From an uncultured Sphingomonadaceae bacterium (lineage in GTDB: Bacteria > Pseudomonadota > Alphaproteobacteria > Sphingomonadales > Sphingomonadaceae): a DNA stretch of 5,222 nucleotides. Both the position numbers and the translations under genes were made by a program. Positions 1-5,222 of this stretch are shown piece by piece (the stretch's first letter is position 1; each line of letters starts with the position of its first letter). The notes beneath the pieces were generated by a model. The model saw only the letters and a list, made by a program, of their open reading frames with translations. It searched no databases and was not told the origin of the DNA. The stretch lies in the NCBI GenBank assembly GCA_938016505.1, contig CALLWN010000266.1, positions 1 to 5,222 of the forward strand. The letters are read 5' to 3'.

Positions 1-2478
1 GGGGCCGGGGGTGGCGGGCATGTGTTCGGGTGGGAGGCGGATGGTGCCGGGGGCGAGCGCCGGATCGAGCGCGAGGCGGGGTTCGAGCCGGCGGCCGTCG
101 ATGCAGATGGGGGCGGATTCGGCGAGGCCGAGGCGGGCGGCATCGTCGGGGTGGAGCGCGGGGGCGGCGGGCGCGGTGGCGCTGACGGCGATGCGGGCGG
201 CGAGCCACGGGCTGGCGAGATCGCGCGGGGTGGCAGCGAAGGGGGACAGCGCCGGGACTGGCTCGAGGGTGCCAGGGCGGTCAGGGGGTGGCGCGGGTGG
301 CGGGGCGGGCGCGTCTGGCAGGGGCAGGAGGACGCCGGACGGGTGGCTGGTGCCGAGCGCTGCGCGGTAGCTGCTCGACGGCGAGTGGAGGCCGGCGCCG
401 GTCCAGTCGGCGCGCAGATGGTCTGGCGGTGCCACATGATACGCCGCATCGGCGCCGAAGGCGAAGGCCTCTCCGGGCGCGGGCGTGGGCGGGACCGCCT
501 CGGCGAGGCGGCCTGCGCTGTCGTTGGCGGTGCGCCCCGACAGGCCGGGGGCGGCGCGGGGGATGGGCTGCGGCGGCGGCGGCGGGAGGCTGGCGAGCGC
601 GGGGACGAGGGCAGCGAGGCGGGCGCGAAGCGCAGCGGGCGTTGGGGGCGGGGTGCCGGCGAGGGCGGCGAGCGCGGCCGGCGCAGAGCGTGCCGGCCCG
701 ATGAGGGCGGCGTGGCTTTCCTGGGCGCGGCCTTCGAAGTTGACGAAGAGGCCGCCGGATTCCTCGGGCGCTGCGACGGGGACGAGGAGGCCGGGACCGG
801 GGGCGAGCCAGTCGAGCCGGACGACGGGGGTGGCGGTTTCGGGCAGGGCCGCGGGCTCGAGGGCGAGGAGGGGGAGGCCGGCGGCTGCGGCTGCGGCGCG
901 CGCGGACTCGATGCCGCCCTGCGGGGCGAGGAGGGGGAGGCCGAAGGCGTTGGCTTCGGCAGGCAGCAGGGCGAGGCCGGCCCCGGGGCCGAGGGCGGCG
1001 GCGATTGCGGCGGCGGCCTCGACTGCGGCCGGGCCGGCGGCTGCGGTTGCGACGATGACGGGGGCGGTTGCGGCGCGCAGTGCCGCGGCAATGGCGGGAG
1101 CGGCGGGATCCGCGGTGGGGCGGCCCTGGAGCACGGCGGCGACGGCAGCGGCGCGGTTGCCGAGGGCCGGGGGTGCGAGGCGGTGGGTGGCGGTTGCGAC
1201 ATCGTCGAGGCCGGTGGGGCCGGGGGCGAGCAGGATGAACGGGGTTGCCCTGCCCTCGCCTGCGGTGCGCACGGCGAGATCGAGGAAGGCGGGCACGCCC
1301 TTGGCGGCGGCCAGCGCGCGGCCCATGCTGCGGCTGGCCTGGCGCAGCATGAGGGCGGCCATCGGCGCTTCGGCGACGAGGTCGGTGGCGAGCAGGAGGA
1401 CCGTGTCGGCGGCGGCCATGTCGGCGAGGCTGGCGCGGCGCGCCGGCGTTGCGGCGAGGAGGGCGGCCATGCGCCGGGTGAGGGCAAGCGCAGAATCGGG
1501 CATGGCCGCGAAGAAGCGGTCTTCGCCGACGAGGTCGCGCAGCGCCAGATTGGCCTCGAGCGAGGCGTGGGGGGAGCCGAGCCCGATGGCGCCGCCGGCG
1601 ACGAGGGTGCGGGCGCGTGCGAGCGTGTCGGGTGCGAGCGCTGTCGCGCGATCCGGCGCGTGGACCGCGTGGGGGCCGAACCGGCCGCGATCGCAAAGGA
1701 AGTGGCGGTTGAGGGCGGGATGGAAGCGGGCCTCGGCCTTGCGGAGCTGCTGGTCGCGGGCGTGGAGGGTGATGTTGCAGCCGACCGCGCAGCGGGTGCA
1801 GATGGCGGGCGTGCGCTCCATGTCCCACGGGCGGGCGTAGGCGGCGGCCCAGGCGCGATCGTTGAAGACCCCCGTGGGGCAGAGCTCGGCGAGGTTGCCG
1901 GCGAACGGGCTGTCGAGCGCGCCGGGGCGGGTGCGGCCGAACCAGACCCGGGTGTTGGCGCCGAACACGGCGAAATCGCGGCCGCCGGCGAAGTCGGCGT
2001 AGAAGCGGGTGCAGCGGTAGCAGGCGATGCAGCGGTTGGTCTCGTGGGTGAGGAAGGGGCCGAGATCCTGGCGCGGGGCGTGGCGCCTGGGATCGCGGAC
2101 CCGGCGGAGGAAGTGGCCGGAGGCGGCGGCCATGTCCTGGAGGTGGCAGGCGCCGCCGGCTTCGCAGACGGCGCAGTCATGGGGGTGGGCGGCAAGCAGC
2201 CACTCGATGACCCGGGCGCGGAAGCGGCGGGCCTCGGGGTGGTCGGGGGCGACGGCGAGGCCTTCGGCGGCTTCGGTCATGCAGGCCATTTCGAGACGGG
2301 CGCTGCCGTCGGGGCGGGTGACATGGACGGCGCACAGCCGGCAGGCGCCGGCCGAGCCGAGCGCCTCGTGCCAGCAGAAATGCGGGACCTCGATTCCGTG
2401 GCCGAGGCAGGCGGTGAGGAGATCGGTGCCGGGGGCGACCCGGGCCGGCTGCCCGGCGAGGGTGAGGGCGACGCTCAT
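1..2478 (-). CDS. nuoG: NADH-quinone oxidoreductase subunit G (NuoG), E. coli type, C-terminus cut by window edge
   Basis: Large iron-sulfur subunit of the complex I peripheral arm, passing electrons from NuoF towards NuoB/NuoI. I translated the frame codon by codon from ATG at 2478 to the window edge: 826 residues, no stop. The N-terminal ferredoxin-like domain has N1b ligands C35, C46, C49 and C66. H98, C102, C105 and C111 bind N5; C150, C153, C156 and C200 bind N4; C227, C230, C234 and C262 bind the extra 4Fe-4S cluster N7, known from E. coli and Thermus but not mitochondria. Residues from about 276 on are molybdopterin-oxidoreductase-like, with the conserved stretch LFVNFEGRAQ near 577-586 and a dinucleotide-binding-like end (HPDDAARLGLAE, about 776-787). 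In E. coli this fold carries no molybdenum. E. coli NuoG is about 908 residues; by alignment only some 15-30 residues are probably missing. The start overlaps the nuoF stop (ATGA) with no clear Shine-Dalgarno, suggesting translational coupling. Proline tracts are noted separately. Confidence 0.96.
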   Translation of the reverse strand, partial: MSVALTLAGQPARVAPGTDLLTACLGHGIEVPHFCWHEALGSAGACRLCAVHVTRPDGSARLEMACMTEAAEGLAVAPDHPEARRFRARVIEWLLAAHPHDCAVCEAGGACHLQDMAAASGHFLRRVRDPRRHAPRQDLGPFLTHETNRCIACYRCTRFYADFAGGRDFAVFGANTRVWFGRTRPGALDSPFAGNLAELCPTGVFNDRAWAAAYARPWDMERTPAICTRCAVGCNITLHARDQQLRKAEARFHPALNRHFLCDRGRFGPHAVHAPDRATALAPDTLARARTLVAGGAIGLGSPHASLEANLALRDLVGEDRFFAAMPDSALALTRRMAALLAATPARRASLADMAAADTVLLLATDLVAEAPMAALMLRQASRSMGRALAAAKGVPAFLDLAVRTAGEGRATPFILLAPGPTGLDDVATATHRLAPPALGNRAAAVAAVLQGRPTADPAAPAIAAALRAATAPVIVATAAAGPAAVEAAAAIAAALGPGAGLALLPAEANAFGLPLLAPQGGIESARAAAAAAGLPLLALEPAALPETATPVVRLDWLAPGPGLLVPVAAPEESGGLFVNFEGRAQESHAALIGPARSAPAALAALAGTPPPTPAALRARLAALVPALASLPPPPPQPIPRAAPGLSGRTANDSAGRLAEAVPPTPAPGEAFAFGADAAYHVAPPDHLRADWTGAGLHSPSSSYRAALGTSHPSGVLLPLPDAPAPPPAPPPDRPGTLEPVPALSPFAATPRDLASPWLAARIAVSATAPAAPALHPDDAARLGLAESAPICIDGRRLEPRLALDPALAPGTIRLPPEHMPATPGP
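2475..2478 (-). other. nuoF/nuoG ATGA stop-start overlap
   Basis: nuoF ends GCG GCA TGA and nuoG begins ATG AGC, sharing ATGA. The 30 bases upstream are C/G-rich without a well-placed purine-rich Shine-Dalgarno, which again suggests coupled translation. This is the arrangement the nuoE/nuoF junction would have without its 14-bp duplication. Confidence 0.8.
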
Positions 2479-3737
2479 GCCGCGCGCGCCATGGGGCAGC
2501 CGCCGCCGAGATGGGCCTCGAAGCGGTCGGCGAAGCGGCTGAGCGCCGAGGCGAGCGGGGCCATGGCGCCGCCCATGAAGTCGCAGAAGGCGCGGCCGCG
2601 CGGGCCTGCCTCGGCGGCGATGTCGGCGAGGAGGTCGAGATCGGCCCTGGTCGCGCCGCCGTCCTCGAGCCGGTCGAGCGCGCGGGCGGCGAGCGGCAGG
2701 CCCTCCCGGCAGGGCGTGCACCAGCCGCAGCTTTCGCGGGCGTAGAAGCGCAGGTGGGCGCGCAGCACGCCGAGCGGGCAGGCGCTGGTGTCGAGGACGA
2801 TCATGGTGCCGGTGCCGAGCATGGTGCCGGCGCGGGCGCAGTGACCGAAGTCAAGCGGGAGGTCGAGATGTTCGGGGCCGAGGAAGGCGGATGCGCCGCC
2901 GCCGGGCTGGAAGGCGAGGAGCGTGCCGGTTCCGGCGACTCCGCCTGCTGCCTCGAGGAGGGTGCGGGGGGTTGTGCCCATGGGGCGCTCGAACAGGCCC
3001 GGGCGGTGGACCCGGCCGGAGACGGCGTAGAGCTTGGTGCCGCCCTCCTCGGTCTTCGAGAGGGCGCGGAACCATTGCGCGCCCTCGGCGAAGAGGGCGG
3101 GCAGAAGCGCGATGGTCTCGACGTTGTTGACCGTTGTCGGGCGGCCGTGGAGGCCGGAGATGGCGGGAAAGGGCGGGCGGACGCGCGGCACCGGCCGCGC
3201 CCCTTCGAGCGCTGCGATGAGCGCGGTTTCCTCGCCGACGATGTAGCGCCCGGCCGAGGGGTGGAGGTGGAGGCGGATGCCGGCGGCGAGCCCTGCCGCC
3301 TCGAGTTCGGCCATGGCGTGGCCGATGGCGGCGATCGCCGGGCGGTAGGCATCGCGGACGAGGACGGTGATGTCGGTCGCTTCGGTTGCATGGGCGGCGA
3401 TGAGCGCGCCCTCGAGGAGCTGGTGGGGGAGCGCTTCCATGAGGAAGCGGTCCTTGAAGGCGCCCGGCTCGGTCTCGTCGCCGTTGACGATGAGGTGGCG
3501 GGGGCCGCCGTCGGGCGGGGGGAGGAAGCTCCACTTGCGCCCGGCCGGGACGCCGGCTCCGCCGCGGCCGTTGAGGGCGGCGGCGACGACCCGGGCGCGG
3601 GCCTCGGCCGGGGTGAGCGCGCGGGCGCGGGCGAGGCCGGCGTGGCCGCCCCCGGCCTGCCATTCGGCGAGGCTGTGCGGGCGCCGGCCGGGCCTGGCGC
3701 GGCCGGTGAGCGGGCGGGCGGTCTCGGGCGCGGTCAT
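2475..3737 (-). CDS. nuoF: NADH-quinone oxidoreductase subunit F (NuoF), NADH- and FMN-binding
   Basis: Catalytic entry subunit of complex I: it oxidises NADH through FMN and passes electrons to 4Fe-4S cluster N3. It is complete at 420 residues (E. coli NuoF is 445). Visible motifs are the glycine-rich nucleotide/FMN loop NGRGGAG (56-62), the acidic NADH-site segment NGDETEPGAFKDR (85-97), GRYIVGEETALI (163-174), and N3 ligands C337, C340 and C343 in ESCGWCTPC plus C385. I chose ATG 3737 because the N-terminal PETARPLTGR aligns with PETHPLTWR of E. coli. An ATG 14 nt upstream is in another frame and stops after five codons. The gene follows nuoE with a 10-nt gap that contains part of a 14-bp tandem duplication. 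Its stop overlaps the nuoG start by ATGA. The good Shine-Dalgarno at 3757-3762 is placed for the upstream mini-ORF, so nuoF probably starts by coupled re-initiation. The motif set and neighbours make the identification firm. Confidence 0.97.
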   Translation of the reverse strand: MTAPETARPLTGRARPGRRPHSLAEWQAGGGHAGLARARALTPAEARARVVAAALNGRGGAGVPAGRKWSFLPPPDGGPRHLIVNGDETEPGAFKDRFLMEALPHQLLEGALIAAHATEATDITVLVRDAYRPAIAAIGHAMAELEAAGLAAGIRLHLHPSAGRYIVGEETALIAALEGARPVPRVRPPFPAISGLHGRPTTVNNVETIALLPALFAEGAQWFRALSKTEEGGTKLYAVSGRVHRPGLFERPMGTTPRTLLEAAGGVAGTGTLLAFQPGGGASAFLGPEHLDLPLDFGHCARAGTMLGTGTMIVLDTSACPLGVLRAHLRFYARESCGWCTPCREGLPLAARALDRLEDGGATRADLDLLADIAAEAGPRGRAFCDFMGGAMAPLASALSRFADRFEAHLGGGCPMARAA

Positions 3738-3753
3738 GCGGGCGCGGTCATGC
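3725..3753. repeat. Perfect 14-bp tandem duplication at the nuoE/nuoF junction
   Basis: On the coding (minus) strand the unit GCATGACCGCGCCC occurs twice in a row, at 3753-3740 and 3739-3726. One further matching base at 3725 gives 15-bp identity at a 14-nt offset. Each unit carries an ATGA. The first ATGA overlaps the nuoE stop; the second is the true nuoF start. Because 14 is not a multiple of three, the first ATG is out of frame with nuoF and ends after five codons. The simplest reading is a recent slippage duplication of an ancestral ATGA overlap between nuoE and nuoF. Neither flanking protein is damaged. Confidence 0.92.
3734..3751 (-). other. Five-codon mini-ORF (MTAPA) linking the nuoE stop to the nuoF start
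   Basis: ATG at 3751-3749 overlaps the nuoE stop (ATGA). The frame reads M-T-A-P-A and ends in TGA at 3736-3734, which itself overlaps the nuoF ATG at 3737-3735 (again ATGA). A GAGGGG Shine-Dalgarno sits 5 nt before the first ATG. The reading frame and both overlaps are seen directly. The idea that it is translated and relays ribosomes from nuoE to nuoF is inference. The peptide itself probably has no function and simply copies the first four residues of NuoF (MTAP). Confidence 0.5.
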
Positions 3754-4233
3754 TGGCCCCTCGAACAGCGGGTCGAGCTGGTCGGGCGCGAGCGGGCCGA
3801 CGAGGCGGCGGTTGCGGCCGACGAGGGCGGCGGGCGCACGGTCGCAGCCGCCGATGCAGGCGCTCTGAAGCCAGGTGACCGACTGGTCGGGGGCGGTTTC
3901 GCCGGCGGGGAGGCCGAGCCGGGCCTCGAGCGCTGCGGCAACCGCGCTGGCGCCGGCGAGCCAGCAGGAGGCGCCGTCGCACAGCAGGATGAGGCGGCGG
4001 CCGACCGGCCTGCGGAACAGGTGGCTGTAGAAGCTGGCGAGGGAGTCGAGCGCGTCGGGCGGGAGGCCGAGGTGGGTGGCGGCCTCGGCGAGGCGGGCAT
4101 CCGAGACAAAATGTTCGGCCTGCTGGATTTCGCGCAGCAGCGCGAGCGCTGCGGCGCGCGGGCTGCCATGCTGCGCGGCAAGGGCTGCAGCGCGGGCGGC
4201 GATGTCGAGCCGGGGCGCGGGTTCGAGGCTCAC
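3748..4233 (-). CDS. nuoE: NADH-quinone oxidoreductase subunit E (NuoE), 2Fe-2S thioredoxin-like subunit
   Basis: Small (24-kDa-type) subunit of the complex I NADH dehydrogenase module, bound to NuoF and carrying 2Fe-2S cluster N1a, which lies off the main electron path. It is complete at 161 residues (E. coli NuoE is 166). An N-terminal helical part (about 10-70) contains the family signature [16 protein letters not shown] (65-80). A thioredoxin-like domain follows, with ligands C85-x4-C90 and C126-x3-C130, the same spacing and inter-pair distance as in E. coli (92/97 and 133/137). The start is GTG at 4233, overlapping the nuoD stop as GTGA. There is no ATG nearby in this frame and no strong Shine-Dalgarno, so coupling to nuoD is likely. 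The stop (TGA, 3750-3748) overlaps an out-of-frame ATG that opens the MTAPA mini-ORF before nuoF. Confidence 0.96.
   Translation of the reverse strand: MSLEPAPRLDIAARAAALAAQHGSPRAAALALLREIQQAEHFVSDARLAEAATHLGLPPDALDSLASFYSHLFRRPVGRRLILLCDGASCWLAGASAVAAALEARLGLPAGETAPDQSVTWLQSACIGGCDRAPAALVGRNRRLVGPLAPDQLDPLFEGPA
3757..3762 (-). promoter_or_regulatory. Shine-Dalgarno-like GAGGGG near the end of nuoE
   Basis: GAGGGG on the coding strand lies inside the last codons of nuoE. It is 5 nt from the ATG of the MTAPA mini-ORF at 3751 and 19 nt from the real nuoF ATG at 3737. The first distance suits initiation and the second is too long. It was presumably the nuoF ribosome binding site before the 14-bp duplication. 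Confidence 0.55.
4230..4233 (-). other. nuoD/nuoE GTGA stop-start overlap
   Basis: The last nuoD codon and stop read CGG TGA, and the GTG start of nuoE uses the final G of CGG plus TG of the stop. The preceding bases (…GACGTCGACCG) show no strong Shine-Dalgarno, so nuoE is probably translated by coupling to nuoD. Confidence 0.75.
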
Positions 4234-5222
4234 CGGTCGACGTCCGACATGACGAAATCGACTGCGGCGATGGCGACGACGGCATCGGCGAGGGCCATGC
4301 CGGGGAGGAGCGCGCCGAGCTGCTGGAGGTGGGCGAAGGAGGGGGTGCGGATTCGGGTGCGGCAGCTGACCGGGCCGCCATCGGAGACGATGCTGTACTG
4401 GGCGAGGCCGCGCTGGCTTTCGAACCGGCCGGTGGCGCTGCCGGCGGGGATTCGGGGGCCGTGGCTGGCGGCGAGGAAATGGGGGATGAGGGTGTCGATG
4501 TCGTGGAGCATGCGCTGGCGGGGCGGCGGGAAGGCGAGCGGGTGATCGGCGATGACGGGGCCTTCGGGCATGGTCTCGAGGCACTGGCGGACGATGCCGA
4601 GCGACTGGCGCATCTCCTCGAAGCGGACTGCGGTGCGGTCGAGGCAGTCGCCGCGGGCGCCGGTCGGGATCTCGAAGGCGAAGGCCTCGTAGCCGTGGCA
4701 GGGCGGGATGCGGCGGAAGTCGAGCGGGCAGCCGGTGGCGCGGAGCTGGGGGCCGGTGATGCCCCAGTCGAAGGCGGTGGCCGTGTCGAAGGCGGCGACC
4801 CCCCGGGTGCGGGCGCGGAACAGGCCGTTTTCGAGCACCATGGGGCCGTAGCTGTCGAAGCGGGGGGCGAGGAAGGCGAGGAGGTCGGCGAGGCGGCTGT
4901 GCCAGTCTTCGGGAAGGTCGGCGGCGACACCGCCGATGCGGCAGAAGGCGGGGTGCATGCGGGCGCCGGTGATGGCCTCGAGCGCTTCGTGGATGCGCTC
5001 GCGGTCGGCGAACATGTAGAAGACCGGGGACATCTGGCCGACATCCTGGGCGATGGTGCCGAGGAAGAGGAGGTGGCTCATGATGCGGTAGAGCTCGGCG
5101 AGGAGGATGCGGATGACCACCGCGCGGGGCGGGACGGTGATTTCGGCGAGGGTTTCGACCGCCTGGAGATAGGGGAGTTCGTGGATGGTGCCGCCGAGAT
5201 AGTCGACCCGGTCGCAATAGGG
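4230..5222 (-). CDS. nuoD: NADH-quinone oxidoreductase subunit D (NuoD) or NuoD half of a fused NuoCD, N-terminus outside window
   Basis: The 49-kDa-type subunit of complex I, related to the large subunit of NiFe hydrogenases; with NuoB it forms the quinone site next to the terminal cluster N2. The frame is open from the window edge for 330 residues to TGA at 4232-4230. It begins [18 protein letters not shown] and contains [17 protein letters not shown], an [22 protein letters not shown] block, GLRATGC-like [27 protein letters not shown], and the terminal DFVMSDVDR. These track E. coli NuoCD ([33 protein letters not shown]) much more closely than Paracoccus-type NuoD. About 70 residues of the NuoD domain are missing upstream, including the conserved HRG region. 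Whether NuoC is fused to it, as in E. coli, cannot be seen here. A GTG at 5120 could look like a start but is an internal valine codon. The gene overlaps nuoE by GTGA. Confidence 0.95.
   Translation of the reverse strand, partial: PYCDRVDYLGGTIHELPYLQAVETLAEITVPPRAVVIRILLAELYRIMSHLLFLGTIAQDVGQMSPVFYMFADRERIHEALEAITGARMHPAFCRIGGVAADLPEDWHSRLADLLAFLAPRFDSYGPMVLENGLFRARTRGVAAFDTATAFDWGITGPQLRATGCPLDFRRIPPCHGYEAFAFEIPTGARGDCLDRTAVRFEEMRQSLGIVRQCLETMPEGPVIADHPLAFPPPRQRMLHDIDTLIPHFLAASHGPRIPAGSATGRFESQRGLAQYSIVSDGGPVSCRTRIRTPSFAHLQQLGALLPGMALADAVVAIAAVDFVMSDVDR

Noticed and set aside
281..1828. Minus-strand open frame inside nuoG in another frame
   Set aside because: The product is an Arg/Pro-rich low-complexity string typical of an out-of-frame reading. 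The true NuoG frame runs uninterrupted through the same DNA.
22..2745. Long plus-strand open frame (about 907 codons) antisense to nuoG and the end of nuoF
   Set aside because: Its translation is Gly/Glu/Ala/Arg-rich without recognisable motifs and is exactly in codon register with nuoG, whose frame contains all 16 expected cluster ligands. It is a by-product of high GC.
2511..3878. Plus-strand open frame of about 455 codons opposite nuoF
   Set aside because: Gly/Ala/Glu-rich composition with no motifs. It lies antisense to a clearly functional NuoF with all catalytic motifs.
2475..4181. Extended nuoF starting upstream at 4181 (568 residues)
   Set aside because: The extra N-terminus overlaps nuoE in another frame and is Ser/Pro-rich low complexity. 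Family similarity begins at MTAPETARPLTGR (ATG 3737).
1..4233. Alternative identity as a NAD-linked formate dehydrogenase or NAD-reducing hydrogenase diaphorase module
   Set aside because: NuoE/F-like and NuoG-like subunits occur in those enzymes too, but the adjacent E. coli-type NuoD and the complete N1b/N5/N4/N7 ligand set in the order D-E-F-G are those of complex I.
3748..5217. Long minus-strand frame that would give a 489-residue protein ending in NuoE
   Set aside because: Upstream of 4233 this frame is an Arg/Pro-rich shadow of nuoD. Only the part from GTG 4233 is NuoE-like, and its length matches the family.
1..5222. A novel defence, mobile or RNA-based system
   Set aside because: Every base lies in, or within 10 nt of, one of four recognised nuo genes. 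I saw no repeat arrays, inverted-repeat ends, transposase motifs, tRNA-like sequence or terminator hairpins.

Overview
This window lies inside a nuo operon, which encodes the proton-pumping NADH:quinone oxidoreductase (respiratory complex I). All four genes are on the minus strand, so transcription runs from position 5222 towards position 1. In transcription order they are: the C-terminal 330 residues of NuoD (4230-5222, cut by the window edge), complete NuoE (3748-4233), complete NuoF (2475-3737), and NuoG (1-2478), which lacks only its extreme C-terminus. Together NuoE, NuoF and NuoG make the NADH-oxidising module. FMN in NuoF takes hydride from NADH, and electrons then pass along the iron-sulfur chain through NuoF and NuoG towards NuoB/NuoD, where quinone is reduced. 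NuoE holds the off-path cluster N1a. Every expected cluster ligand is visible: N1a in NuoE, N3 in NuoF, and N1b, N5, N4 and N7 in NuoG.

The proteins resemble the Escherichia coli isotype rather than the Paracoccus/mitochondrial isotype. NuoD has the E. coli-like segments [11 protein letters not shown] and DFVMSDVDR, which in E. coli occur in a fused NuoCD protein. NuoG carries the N7 cluster and the long molybdopterin-oxidoreductase-like C-terminal region. DNA composition is extreme, roughly three quarters G+C by eye, with strong use of C-ending codons. This points to a very high-GC bacterium, perhaps an alphaproteobacterium or another high-GC lineage that carries the E. coli-type complex. 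The window alone does not settle the taxon.

There is no intergenic DNA. nuoD/nuoE overlap by GTGA and nuoF/nuoG by ATGA. The nuoE/nuoF junction is the one unusual spot. A perfect 14-bp tandem duplication (3725-3753) separates an ancestral-looking ATGA overlap from the real nuoF start. It leaves a five-codon mini-ORF (MTAPA) that starts on the nuoE stop and ends on the nuoF start, so the ribosome could pass from nuoE to nuoF through a tiny intermediate frame. The rest looks like an ordinary housekeeping operon. I found no mobile elements, RNA genes, CRISPR arrays, terminators or promoters.
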